A stretch of 64,000 nucleotides of DNA, from NCBI RefSeq assembly GCF_019645855.1, contig NZ_CP080999.1:3038001-3102000 (forward strand), written 5' to 3'. This DNA is from Mycobacterium malmoense. Lineage in GTDB: Bacteria; Actinomycetota; Actinomycetes; Mycobacteriales; Mycobacteriaceae. Of this stretch, positions 7,575 through 16,335 are shown one piece after another. The translations under genes were made by a program, and so were the position numbers. The notes beneath the pieces are model-generated. The model ran no database searches and was not told the DNA's origin. It saw only the letters and a list, made by a program, of their open reading frames with translations. The stretch's first letter is position 1. Each line of letters begins with the position of its first letter.

Positions 7575-7789
7575 GGATCAACGTCGAAAACTGTCAACTG
7601 CCCGACGATGTGCCCATCGGCGACGCCGTCGAACAGCAGCAGCCCGTCGACGCCGATACCGAGGACGGCCTCGATCGTGACCACCTCGCCGACCCCCTGT
7701 AGCGTGATGCCAACCCCATCGACGTCAGCGATCAAGCCATCATCGTTGCCTGGCCCGACGACGACCGCGACGCCGGCACCACTGGCTAG
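7571..7789 (+). pseudogene. Small acidic ORF with an in-frame amber stop
   Basis: An ATG overlapping the HspR-like gene's stop (7571-7574) opens a frame of 43 codons, rich in Asp and Glu, ending in TAG at 7700-7702. The same frame then continues for 28 codons with equally protein-like sequence (ANPIDVSDQAIIVAWPDDDR) to a second TAG at 7787. The coding character on both sides of the amber stop suggests a 72-residue gene broken by one substitution, or a functional 43-residue protein. The family is not recognised. Confidence 0.4.
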
Positions 7790-7856
7790 CCTGCGGCTAG
7801 CCCCGTGTCGGGGGGAACTGGATGAAATCTCTGTCTCCGCTAGTCGGGGCGCCGAT

Positions 7857-8096
7857 GGGATGGGCGACGTTGCCGAGCAGGTTAGCGTGGACGCTGGCGA
7901 GCTTGCGGATTACCGCTGGACAGGCAGGACTTCCACCGGCAAAGCCTGGTGGATAAGCCGCCGGCGATGCTGTGGCTCTGGGCCCCCTGGTGCCCGATGT
8001 GCCAAAAGCGAAGCGCCCGTGGTCGGTCAAGTTACCGTTTCCCACCCGGCCGTGAACCGGTGCGATCGCATTGCGAAGATCCGACTCGATGCCTGA
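7857..8096 (+). pseudogene. Decayed DsbE/DsbF-like thioredoxin-fold gene
   Basis: Two frames together recall a secreted mycobacterial thioredoxin-like protein of the DsbF/Mpt53 type. One gives VDAGELADYRWTGRTSTGKA and, further on, KSEAPVVGQVTVSHPAVN. Between them another frame carries DKPPAMLWLWAPWCPMCQK with the WCxxC active-site motif. At least two frameshifts are needed to join the parts, and the N-terminal signal and the C-terminal half are missing. It lies directly ahead of the intact MFS gene; such a pair could once have formed a redox or export unit. The identification rests on the WAPWCPMC motif and its flanks. Confidence 0.6.
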
Positions 8097-8107
8097 GTAT
8101 TCAGGGG

Positions 8108-9364
8108 ATGGCCAGCCAAGCCACGTCGATGCTCACGGTGCCGATCCGGGATCGCGCCGCGCTGCAGGCGGTCAATTTTTTCATGGCGGACATGGAAGCC
8201 GGCATGGGCCCGTTCCTGGGTGTCTTGCTCGCGAGCCGCGGCTGGACCACCGGGGCGATTGGCACCGTTATCACCTTGGGTGCGATTGTCGGCATGTGCA
8301 CGGTGGCGCCCGCGGGGGCGCTGGTTGATGCCACCACCCGCAAACGCGCCTGTGTGATCGTAGTCGGTCTAGCGGCCGTGGCGGCTTCGGCGGTGATTTT
8401 GACGTCGCGGCAGTTTTGGGTGGTCGCCGCCGCGCAGTCTGTTATGTGCGTTTCCGGGGCGATGATCGCCCCGGCGGTGATTGGCATCACACTGGGCCTG
8501 GTGGGCCAGGCCGGGTTTATCAGCCAAAACGGTCGCAATCAGGCGTACAACCACGCCGGCAACATGGCCGGCGCCGCGATTGGAGGTCTGCTGGGCTGGG
8601 TGTTCGGATACGCCGGAGTGTTCTGGCTTGCCGCAGCCTTTGCGGTGGTCACCGTCCTCGCGGTGTTGAGAATCCCCGCCGGTCGCATCAACCATCATGT
8701 CGCGCGCGGCGAGATCTTGGCCGGCGAGCAGCCCCCGGTCAAACGACTACGGGTGTTGGTAAAGTCCCGGCCGCTGTTGGCGCTGGCCGCCGCCGTGATG
8801 CTGTTTTGGCTGGGTAATGCGGCGATGCTGCCGCTCTACGGGCTAGCCGTTGTCGCCACCCACGCCAACGCGTTCACCACCGTGGCCAGCACCGTCGTGG
8901 TGGCACAGGCCGTGATGATCCCCGCATCCCTGGCGGCCATGAGGATTGTGCAAACTCATGGCTACTGGCTAGCCATTCTGATCGCGTTCAGCGCCTTACC
9001 CATCCGCGCGCTCGTCGCCGCCGGAGTCATCACGACCTGGGGAGTGATACCGGTGCAAATCCTCGACGGCGTCGGGGCGGGCATGTTGTCCGTAGCGGTG
9101 CCCGGGCTGGTGGCCCGCATCCTCGACGGCACCGGCCACATCAACGTCGGCCAAGGCGCGATCATGGCCGCCCAAGGACTTGGGGGAGCTCTCAGCCCGG
9201 TGCTCGGCGGGTTCACCGCCCAAATATTTGGTTTTTCAGCGGCTTTCGTGATGCTTGGCGGATTGTCGATGGGATCGCTGGCCATCTGGCTCGGGTTCGC
9301 GCCCATGCTGCGTCGCACCGGCAACCACATCTCACTGGCCTCTGCCCCCGTCGAGGCGACGTGA
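8108..9364 (+). CDS. MFS transporter
   Basis: A 418-residue integral membrane protein with the repeated long hydrophobic segments of the major facilitator superfamily, probably 12 helices. The cytoplasmic loop after helix 2 reads APAGALVDATTRKRA, a variant of the MFS GxLaDrxGrr/k motif. The ATG at 8108 begins MASQATSMLTVPIRDRA and has AGGGG just before it. The frame is open further upstream but overlaps the thioredoxin remnant there. The substrate is unknown. A second, broken copy of the same gene lies on the other strand at 14.3-16.3 kb. The position between an HspR-like regulator and Hsp20 suggests a stress-linked exporter. Confidence 0.85.
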   Translation: MASQATSMLTVPIRDRAALQAVNFFMADMEAGMGPFLGVLLASRGWTTGAIGTVITLGAIVGMCTVAPAGALVDATTRKRACVIVVGLAAVAASAVILTSRQFWVVAAAQSVMCVSGAMIAPAVIGITLGLVGQAGFISQNGRNQAYNHAGNMAGAAIGGLLGWVFGYAGVFWLAAAFAVVTVLAVLRIPAGRINHHVARGEILAGEQPPVKRLRVLVKSRPLLALAAAVMLFWLGNAAMLPLYGLAVVATHANAFTTVASTVVVAQAVMIPASLAAMRIVQTHGYWLAILIAFSALPIRALVAAGVITTWGVIPVQILDGVGAGMLSVAVPGLVARILDGTGHINVGQGAIMAAQGLGGALSPVLGGFTAQIFGFSAAFVMLGGLSMGSLAIWLGFAPMLRRTGNHISLASAPVEAT

Positions 9365-9780
9365 GCGAGGGATCCAACCCGTCACGGGGAAGGTACGTGC
9401 CCGGCGATATGGTCCGGGGGCCCCATGGGGCTCGCGGGCACTGCCATGGAGGTGACACCCAGTGTGCGGTGGAGGGGAAGCCGAGAAAGCCTTCCGGGAC
9501 AACACCGTTTCCCGCCGCGTCACATCCCTAATCCCGACCAGTTCTCATCCACCATCCCATCCGGTCCCGTGTCGGGGCGGTGAAAGCTGGGCTGCGGGGC
9601 GCTGCGATGGAGTTCCGCTCTGGCACACCGGTCGTTGCCCGTATCCGGTGCAGGGCCGCGCGCCGGCGGGCCTGGCGGCGTCTGGCAGCGGGCCGGTGAG
9701 AGCGCTAAAGTTGTTGGCGCACAGTAATTTTGCTGCCCGCCAGGGTGGCGGGCACCGAGTGTGACAGGAGGTGGATTGCT
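9365..9780. promoter_or_regulatory. Upstream region of the hsp20 gene
   Basis: About 415 bases with no convincing gene. The part nearest hsp20 is locally A+T-rich (CAGTAATTTTGCT near 9722-9734) and probably carries the promoter. No perfect CIRCE or HAIR element was found here. Confidence 0.4.
9735..9753 (+). promoter_or_regulatory. Hairpin in the 5' leader of hsp20
   Basis: GCCCGCC-AGGGT-GGCGGGC is a perfect 7 bp stem with a 5-base loop. It ends about 13 bases before the AGGAGGT ribosome site of the Hsp20 gene. It has no U-run, so it is not a simple terminator. It could affect leader stability or translation with temperature, but it does not itself pair with the ribosome site. Confidence 0.4.
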
Positions 9781-10242
9781 GTGTTGCGTTTCGATCCGTT
9801 CACTGATTTCGACGCTCTGGTGCGTGACGTGCTGGCCGGGCCGGTCGGGTCGAGCCGCGGTCCTCGGTTCATGCCGATGGACTTGTGCAAGATCGACGAC
9901 CACTATGTGCTGACCGCCGATTTGCCCGGGGTCGATCCGGGGTCGATCGACGTCAGCGTGGACAACGGCACCCTGACGGTGTCGGCGCGGCGCACCGCCC
10001 GCTCCGAGGAATCGGTGCAGTGGCTGACCGCCGAACGGTTCTTCGGCGAATACCGTCGGCATCTGTGGCTGGGAGAGGGCATCGACGCCTCAGTGATCAG
10101 CGCGACGTACGAAAACGGGGTGCTCACCGTCAGCATCCCGCTGGCCGAAGGGGCCAAGCCGCGCCGCATCGAGGTCGCCCACGGCGCGGCACCACACGTC
10201 ATCGAAGGCCAAGTCGTGCAATCACCCACAGAAACCGCCTAG
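9781..10242 (+). CDS. Hsp20 family small heat-shock protein
   Basis: A 153-residue alpha-crystallin-type chaperone close to the mycobacterial 18 kDa antigen (Hsp18). It starts VLRFDPFTDFDALVRDVLAG; the crystallin domain follows at about 38-135 (YVLTADLPGVDPGSIDVSVD, then LTVSARRT and ENGVLTVSIPLAEG). The C-terminal tail is short. The GTG at 9781 has a strong AGGAGGT site; upstream in-frame starts lie in the leader. It is an ATP-independent holdase that forms oligomers around unfolding proteins. It sits between the MFS gene and the sugar-enzyme operon. Confidence 0.9.
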   Translation: MLRFDPFTDFDALVRDVLAGPVGSSRGPRFMPMDLCKIDDHYVLTADLPGVDPGSIDVSVDNGTLTVSARRTARSEESVQWLTAERFFGEYRRHLWLGEGIDASVISATYENGVLTVSIPLAEGAKPRRIEVAHGAAPHVIEGQVVQSPTETA

Positions 10243-10393
10243 GACGCTGGTTGCGGCACCCGCGGCGGGCAATACCCGCTGCGGGTCTGTGTGCGCATGT
10301 CGGGGGCGGCGTTGTGGCAGCAGCGAATCCACACCATCAGATGATTACGGATCAGGCGGTGCCGCGCACGGAGCGAGCGCGGCGATACCTGGG

Positions 10394-12523
10394 TCATGCT
10401 GAGGAGCTGAGCAGCTGCCAGTCCTCGGGCATCCGATGTATTTTGACCGTGTCACCCTCGGCTTCCAGATCGATGCTGGCGTCTCCCAGGCGCAGGTCGG
10501 TCAGCACGACGCGGCCCCACGCCTCGGGCAGATGCGGTGTGACCGCTATCTGGCGCGCCGGCACGTGCGGTTCGAGTCCCAGCAACGATCTGAGCAGCAG
10601 GACCGGCGCGGCGCTGGACCAGGCTTGCGGTGAGCACGAGGTGGGGTACGGGATCGGTGAACCGAACTGCGACCGGGGAAATCCGCAGTACAGCTCAGGC
10701 AGCCGGGTGCCGAACGCGTCGGCGGCATCCAGCAGGCCGTTAGCCAACCGGTGGGCTAGGACGTGGGCTTCGCGCACATGCGGGTAGCGCAGCAGCCCGG
10801 CCACCGCGATCGCGGTGTCGTGCGGCCAGATGGCGCCGTTGTGGTAGCTCATCGGGTTGTAAGCGCCCATCGTGGTGGCCAGGGTGCGCAGCCCGAACCC
10901 GCTATCCATCTCACCGGATGCCAGGTGTTTGACCAGCGTTGCGGCGTGCTCATCGGTGGCGATACCGGTCCATAGGCAGTGCGCGACGTTGCTGGTCAAC
11001 GCATCGACGGGCTGTTTGCGCCGGTCCAGGGCCACCGCGTACCAGCCGCGCTGCGGCAACCAGAACGCCTCGAGGAACCGCGTGCGCAACGCCTGGGCGC
11101 GCTCGCGCAGCTGCCCGGCTCCCGTGGGGTCGTCGAATGCCTCGGCCAGCTCGGCGCGCGCCAGCAGGGCCGCGTAGTGATAGCCCTGCACCTCGCACAG
11201 CGCGATCGGCGGCTCGGCGGTGCGGCCGGTGGCGTCGTTGATGCCATCGAAGCTGTCTTTCCAGCCCTGGTTGATCAGGCCACGGTCGGTGGCGCGCTGG
11301 TACTCGATAAACCCGTCACCATCACGATCGCCGTAACGCTGGGCCCACGACAGCGCCGCATCAGCGGCCGGCAGCAGCGAGCGTACCACTGACGGGTCGG
11401 CGCCCCACCGCCACGCTTCGGCCAACAGCATCACAAACAGCACGGTGGCGTCGACCGACCCGTAGTAGACGGCGCCACCCAGCACGTCGGTGCTGGCCGG
11501 GCCGCGGCGGATCTCATGCATGATCCGCCCCGGCTCTTCCTCGGTGATCAGGTCCACCCGCCGGCCCTGCACCGCGGCAAGCTGCTGCAAGGTGCCCACC
11601 GACAATCCGACGTCCAGCGGCAACGCCATCCACGCGGTCAGCAGGCTGTCGCGGCCGAACAACGTCATGAACCAGGGCGCTCCGGCGGCCACGAACGAAC
11701 GACCCTGACCGCTCTCGTCATGCATCAGCAGCGCGCCCAGGTCGCTTTCGGTTTGCCGCAGCACCTCGGTGAGCACGCGATGACCCGCCTCCACGGTGGT
11801 CGCGGTGTGCCGCCAGGCCTCCAGTTTGCGCGCCGGGGCACTGGACTGCAGGTTCTCGCCGCGACGGAATCGGGTTCGCACGGTGTTGTTGGCCCACGTC
11901 GGCTCGGCGAGGATCTCGGTGTGCCAGCGCTGGCCGGCAGCCACCACCACCCGCCAGGTCAGCCACCCCGGTGCCACCACCGGCTCCCCCGAGGCGGTCA
12001 CCCGCAGGCCGCGGACCCGATCGCCCCACTCCAACAGCACCAGTTCACCGTCGATGGCGGCCACCTCGGCGCCACCGCGCGCCGCGCGGCCCTCCTTGAC
12101 GGCGAATAGGTCCGCGAAATCGGCGTCGACGTGCAACTGCAACACCACCACGGTGGGTTCGTGGTCGAGGTTTTCCACCGAGATGGTCTCGCGCAACCCG
12201 TCGGCCACCAGCCGCTCCCGAACCAGCAGAAGTGTGCTGTCGGCCTGGCCGCCGCGCGGGGCGCGGCGCAACACGAATTGCGCGGCAAACCCCGCCGACG
12301 GCTGCACCGACAGCGGTTCGGGCGGCTGGCCGTCGACCCGAAGCTCCCACCGAGACAACACCCGCGCGTCGCGGAAGAACAACCCATGCGCGCGGCCCGC
12401 GACCACGTCGCCGAGACAATCGGACAGGCAAAACGTCGACCCCTCCACCAGGGTGACGGTGTCAGCGCCGGCCCCCAGACGCGCCGGCGCACTGGTGTTG
12501 AACGCCGCGGGCGCGTCACTCAT
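10394..12523 (-). CDS. Glycogen-debranching-type amylo-alpha-1,6-glucosidase
   Basis: A 709-residue soluble protein. The N-terminal domain (about 20-220; LVEGSTFCLSDCLGDVVAGR, GLFFRDARVLSRWEL) is the bacterial/archaeal debranching-enzyme N-domain. The C-terminal half (about 250-690) is an (alpha/alpha)6 barrel with LFGRDSLLTAWMALPL, DGDGFIEYQRATDRGLINQG and the NPMSYHNGAIWPHDTAI region typical of amylo-alpha-1,6-glucosidases. It probably removes alpha-1,6 branches or trims an alpha-glucan. The start overlaps the glycosyltransferase stop by ATGA (12520-12523), so the two form an operon. Known: similar genes are often annotated as glycogen debranching enzyme but rarely tested. The exact substrate is inference. 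Confidence 0.85.
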   Translation of the reverse strand: MSDAPAAFNTSAPARLGAGADTVTLVEGSTFCLSDCLGDVVAGRAHGLFFRDARVLSRWELRVDGQPPEPLSVQPSAGFAAQFVLRRAPRGGQADSTLLLVRERLVADGLRETISVENLDHEPTVVVLQLHVDADFADLFAVKEGRAARGGAEVAAIDGELVLLEWGDRVRGLRVTASGEPVVAPGWLTWRVVVAAGQRWHTEILAEPTWANNTVRTRFRRGENLQSSAPARKLEAWRHTATTVEAGHRVLTEVLRQTESDLGALLMHDESGQGRSFVAAGAPWFMTLFGRDSLLTAWMALPLDVGLSVGTLQQLAAVQGRRVDLITEEEPGRIMHEIRRGPASTDVLGGAVYYGSVDATVLFVMLLAEAWRWGADPSVVRSLLPAADAALSWAQRYGDRDGDGFIEYQRATDRGLINQGWKDSFDGINDATGRTAEPPIALCEVQGYHYAALLARAELAEAFDDPTGAGQLRERAQALRTRFLEAFWLPQRGWYAVALDRRKQPVDALTSNVAHCLWTGIATDEHAATLVKHLASGEMDSGFGLRTLATTMGAYNPMSYHNGAIWPHDTAIAVAGLLRYPHVREAHVLAHRLANGLLDAADAFGTRLPELYCGFPRSQFGSPIPYPTSCSPQAWSSAAPVLLLRSLLGLEPHVPARQIAVTPHLPEAWGRVVLTDLRLGDASIDLEAEGDTVKIHRMPEDWQLLSSSA

Positions 12524-13698
12524 GCGGTGACCATCTCATCCGTCGACTCACGCCGCCGGGATATCGGGTTGCTCGCCGCCCGAGTAATCTCTTCGCCGTA
12601 CAGCAGCCGGCGATAGATCCGCTCGTAGCCCGAACCCAACTGCGCCACATCGAAGTTCGCCGCGACATGCCGACGACACGCGTGCGGGTCAAGACTGCCC
12701 GCCCGCTCGATCGCGGCCGGCAGCTCAGCCGGCTGCTCACAAATCACACCGGTGACTCCATCGATGAGAACCTCAGCCACCGCTCCGCCGCGCAACGCCA
12801 CCACTGGCGTGCCACAGGCCATCGCCTCGATCATCACGATCCCAAACGGTTCCTCCCACTGAACCGGAAACAGTAAACACCGCGCACCGGCGAGCAGCTT
12901 GCGCTTGCTGACCGCGTCAGCCTCACCGAACACGTGATCGCTGCCGGTCAGCAGCGGACGCACCCGCTGATCGAAGTAGGCCTTCTCCGACGCTTCCGAG
13001 CACTTGCCCGCCAACACCAGCGGCACGCCCGCCTCGTGGGCGGCCTGCACGGCCAGGTGCGCACCCTTATACGGGGCGAAACGGCCCAAGAACAACGCAT
13101 AGTCGCCCTTGTCGGTTTCAAACGGCCACTGCTCGACCTCCAGCGCGTTATGCACGCGCCCAACCCAATTCAGGTCCGGGGCCAATTCGCGCTGGCGATC
13201 GCTGATCGCCACCAACGCCACGTCTGCACCCAATCCGCGATAGTACGGGTACAGATCGGCATCAATGGGGCCGTGCACCGTCACCACCGTCGTCAAGCCC
13301 AGCCCCCGGTAGACGGGCACGTTGAGCACACCGGCAAAGGTGTGATCGTGCACGATATCGACGCCCTGATCCGCCGCGAGGTCCGCGACGGCGTTACGAA
13401 CCTTCAATGCATGCATGACCTCCGGATAGGGCTCACCAAGCCGATCCGGAATCGTGCGATCCCACAACGACACAAACCGCGCCGCCGTGCCCGACTCACC
13501 AGCCCCCAACACCGTCACCTCATGCCCACGAGCAACCAAAGCATCCACAAGATCAGCAAGCACCGCCTCCACACCCCCATAGCCCTTCGGCGGAACGTCG
13601 AAATACGGCGGCGCCACCTGCACAATCCGCAACCGCCGGGCCCGACCATCGGGCCGAGAATGCGTCGACACACCCTGCACGAAATCGATGCTGCGCAC
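12520..13698 (-). CDS. GT4-family glycosyltransferase
   Basis: A 392-residue retaining glycosyltransferase with two Rossmann domains. It has an N-terminal VAPPYFDVPPKGYGGVEAVL loop, HDHTFAGVLNVPVYRGL mid-protein, and in the C-domain LFLGRFAPYKGAHLAVQAA and EEPFGIVMIEAMACGTPVVA, the E-x7-E donor-binding motif. The GTG at 13698 has AAGGAGGAAAT upstream and was chosen over the ORF start at 13728. It heads the operon with the debranching-type enzyme and is preceded by a CIRCE operator, so it should be induced on heat stress through HrcA. It probably builds or extends a glucan or glucoside; donor and acceptor cannot be read. Confidence 0.85.
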   Translation of the reverse strand: MRSIDFVQGVSTHSRPDGRARRLRIVQVAPPYFDVPPKGYGGVEAVLADLVDALVARGHEVTVLGAGESGTAARFVSLWDRTIPDRLGEPYPEVMHALKVRNAVADLAADQGVDIVHDHTFAGVLNVPVYRGLGLTTVVTVHGPIDADLYPYYRGLGADVALVAISDRQRELAPDLNWVGRVHNALEVEQWPFETDKGDYALFLGRFAPYKGAHLAVQAAHEAGVPLVLAGKCSEASEKAYFDQRVRPLLTGSDHVFGEADAVSKRKLLAGARCLLFPVQWEEPFGIVMIEAMACGTPVVALRGGAVAEVLIDGVTGVICEQPAELPAAIERAGSLDPHACRRHVAANFDVAQLGSGYERIYRRLLYGEEITRAASNPISRRRESTDEMVTA

Positions 13699-13731
13699 TC
13701 GGATTTCCTCCTTTCCCAACATCCACAAGCG

Positions 13732-13758
13732 TTAGCACTTCGATTCCTTGAGTGCTAA
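13732..13758. promoter_or_regulatory. CIRCE operator (HrcA binding site)
   Basis: TTAGCACTT, a 9-base spacer, then GAGTGCTAA. The known CIRCE consensus is TTAGCACTC-N9-GAGTGCTAA; only one of 18 conserved positions differs. It lies 33 bases before the glycosyltransferase start on the minus strand. In actinobacteria HrcA uses CIRCE to repress groEL/groES operons, so this puts a sugar-enzyme operon in the HrcA regulon. Confidence 0.85.
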
Positions 13759-14134
13759 TTATGGCCCGCTGTGCACGCGCCCGCCACACACCCCAACCGT
13801 CACCGACACCCCGCCCGCCACACACACGACGACGGCCGCAACGAGGCCCGTTGCTGAGTGCCTAAAAGCCGAGCGCGATCACCACCGATCGCGAGACGAA
13901 TCAGCGTTAGCCAGCACCACTCACGAGCTGGCGCCGCGGCCAAACCGGCTCTTCGTGATCGAGCGTGCACCGGTGGTTAGCGGAACGCTGGGGAAGGGTG
14001 TCGTGTCGGTGAGCTGAGGCGGGCCCTCGGTGGGTGACGATGCGGGTTCCTACACCAAGCTCCACCAACACCACCGAGGGGACCCGTTGCGCGAGGCCAA
14101 TGCCTGCCCGCGCTCTGTTGTTGCCGACACGATC
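13759..14134. other. Gap between the CIRCE element and the ISL3 fragment
   Basis: About 375 bases with no convincing gene. A short inverted repeat (GCGATC-N6-GATCGC) lies near 13876-13893. The last 100 bases (from about 14020) probably belong to the left end and leader of the ISL3-type element whose transposase fragment follows. Confidence 0.35.
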
Positions 14135-14306
14135 ATGCGCACGATCGAGTTGGGGGTGACGATCACCGACGCCGCCGTCGACGACACCCAGACCACGATC
14201 TTCTGCACCCCCGTGGTGAGGAATCCGCGTTGTCCGGACTGTGGGCGCGACGGCAGGTATCGCGACACCGTGACGCGGCCATTGACCGACCTGCCTGTGG
14301 CCGGCC
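14135..14306 (+). pseudogene. N-terminal fragment of an ISL3-family transposase
   Basis: From the ATG at 14135 the frame reads MRTIELGVTITDAAVDDTQT and later PVVRNPRCPDCGRDGRYRDT and TRPLTDLPVAGR, the zinc-ribbon start of ISL3-family transposases (CPxCG). Near 14306 this sequence stops abruptly and MFS-like sequence on the other strand begins. The remaining 85% of the transposase and the right inverted repeat are absent. It is a remnant whose insertion or recombination truncated the neighbouring MFS pseudogene. Confidence 0.65.
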
Positions 14307-14479
14307 GCCGCCAACCAAAACACCGCGGGGTACCCGAACTGCCAGCCCAGCAGCCCCGACAGCGCAGCACCGGCCATATTGCCAGCGTGATTCCAGGCCT
14401 GGTCGCGACCGTTCTGGCCGGTGAACCCGGCCTGGCCCACCACACCAAGGGTGATGCCAATCACTGTCGGGGCGAGGTC

Positions 14480-15961
14480 GCGTCCGAAAGCCGGTGTAAA
14501 AGGGGGCCGGGCGTAGGTTCTGCTTCGAGACCGCCAAGTCATCGAAGTGAAAGGACCTACGCCCGTGCCTGCACGAGTATCACCGACCGATCGTGTTCGC
14601 GCCAAGATCGACGAGCTGTTCGCCTCCGATCGTGAGCTGCCCGACATCTTGGAGGAGGTGGCCCGCCTCGGCGCGCAGTTGCTGATGCAGGCCGCGCTGG
14701 AGGCCGAGGTGACCGAGTTCCTGGGCCGGGAGCGCTGCCAGCGCGCCGCCGCGGCACCGGATGCCCAGCCCGGGTCACGCAACGGCTATCAGCCGGTGAC
14801 GGTCAAGACCACCGCCGGCCCGGTCACTTTGGAGCGGCCTAAGCTGCGTGACACGACCACCGCGTTCGCTTCGCGATTGTTCGGCAAGCACGTCACCAAG
14901 ACCAACGCACTGGAGTCGCTGGTGATCGCCTCATTCGTGCGGGGGTTGTCGGTGCGCGATGTGGAGGCCACCCTGGCCGACGCGCTCGGTGATCAGGCCG
15001 CGATCTCGAAATCAACGGTGTCGAGGTATGCCAGGCGATCAAGACCGAGTACGACAGCTGGGCGGCGCGGAGGCTCGACGAGGTGGTGCTGGACTACCTG
15101 TTCTTGGATGCGTCGTTCTTCCGGATACATCCTGGCTCGCCGGCCGAGCCGGTCTTGGCCGGCTGGGGCATCACCACCGACGGCAAACCCGTCTTCGTCG
15201 GCCTGGCCCCTGGTGCCGGCGAGTCGACCGACGCCTGGGCCGATTTCTTGACCGACCTGCGCGACAGGGGCTTGGGGTGCCCGCTGCTGGTCATCTCCGA
15301 CGGCGCGGCCGGCCTGATTGCCGCGATCGAGCAGGTCTTGCCGGCCGCGCTGCGGCAACGCTGCCTCATCCACCGGCTACGCAATATTCTGGTCAAGATC
15401 CCCGCCGGGATGCAGGCCGAGATCCGCGACGGCTACTGGGCCTGCTTTGACACCGCCGAGGTCAACACCGGGCCCGGTCCGCGCCTGGTCGAGCTCGTCG
15501 ACGCCCGGCTGACCGCGTTCGCCGAGCGTTACGGCACCACGTATCCGGCGGCGATGAAGATCGTGCTGACCGATCGCGAAGGCCTGACCGCCTATCTGAG
15601 GTTCCCGGCCGAACACCATCACCGCATCCGCCACTCGAACTTCATCGAACGCACCTTCGGTGAAACACGGCGCCGCGCAAAGGTAATCGGCCGCTTCCCC
15701 GGAGAAACCAGCTGCATCAGCATCGCCTGGGCTGTCCTCGACCGCGCCTCCCGCGGCTGGCGCGGCCTCGCCATGACCCCCGCGGGGCTGCGTCAACTGC
15801 AAGACCTACGCCGCAGCCTGCTGCAACCACCCCGCCAACTGCGACCCCAGCACAACCAGGACTGCCCAAACAACACCACCGAAACCGCCAGCGCCACGGC
15901 GTCACATCAACCACCGAAGCCAGAACCTTCATCGGCCTCATTTACACCGGATTCCGGACGC
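14480..15961 (+). mobile_element. IS256-family (Mutator) insertion sequence, about 1.48 kb, inactive
   Basis: The element lies inside the MFS pseudogene. Its ends form imperfect inverted repeats of about 22 bp: GCGTCCGAAAGCCGGTGTAA at 14480 and, on the complement from 15961, GCGTCCGGAATCCGGTGTAA. The single internal gene is a Mutator-type transposase with a frameshift. I could not make out a clean 8-9 bp target duplication at the borders, so exact ends may be off by a few bases or one flank has changed since insertion. Confidence 0.75.
14565..15961 (+). pseudogene. Frameshifted IS256-family transposase
   Basis: Starts at a GTG (14565) with AAGGA upstream. The first frame gives IDELFASDRELPDILEEVAR, GSRNGYQPVTVKTTAGPVTL and SKSTVSRY. 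At about 15025-15030 the reading continues in another frame (CQAIKTEYDSWAARRLDEVV, then DYLFLDASFF), so one base appears to be missing. The DDE residues are recognisable in DYLFLDASFF, VISDGAAGLIAAI and NFIERTFGETRRR. The second frame runs through the element's end without a stop, suggesting further C-terminal damage. IS256 transposases are not known to need programmed frameshifting, so this copy is dead. Confidence 0.8.
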
Positions 15962-16335
15962 CACCATCGTCACCCCAGCAATACACATGGCGGCCTGCGC
16001 AGCACCGATGACCCAAAACTGTCGCGCCGAGAGGATCAGCGCAGAGGCCGTCACCGTGCACGCGCCGACGGCGACGACACAGGCCCGCTTGCGCGTGGTC
16101 GCATCAACCAGCGCTCCCGCCGGTGCGACCGCGACCATGCCAACAATGGCACCCAGGGTGACCACCATACCGGTAGCGGCGGTGCCCCAACCACGACTCT
16201 GCAACACCACACCAAAAACGGGCCCATGCCGGCCGACATGTCGGCCATAAAGAAGTTGACGGCAAGTAAGGCTGTCCGATCACATCTCGACCCAATCGGC
16301 CTGGTCATTGGCCCCACTGCACCCCACCCGATAAT

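Larger units (their letters stand above)
14307..16308 (-). pseudogene. Second MFS transporter copy, split by an IS256-family element and truncated
   Basis: On the minus strand an ATG at 16308 starts a relative of the intact MFS gene at 8108: ALLAVNFFMADMSAGMGPFL, then after a frameshift SRGWGTAATGMVVTLGAIVG to QAAMCIAGVTM. At 15961 an IS element interrupts it. On the far side (about 14479 down to 14307) the protein resumes with APTVIGITLGVVGQAGFTGQ and ends at FGYPAVFWLAAA, where the ISL3 fragment begins. The gene therefore carries a frameshift, an IS insertion and loss of its C-terminal two thirds. Confidence 0.8.

Noticed and set aside
13748..14017. Plus-strand 89-codon frame starting beside the CIRCE element
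   Set aside because: Threonine/proline-rich composition, no ribosome site and no family resemblance.
15020..15035. Programmed frameshifting in the IS256-family transposase
   Set aside because: No slippery heptamer or downstream stem was seen, and the family is not known to use it. A one-base loss explains the data better.
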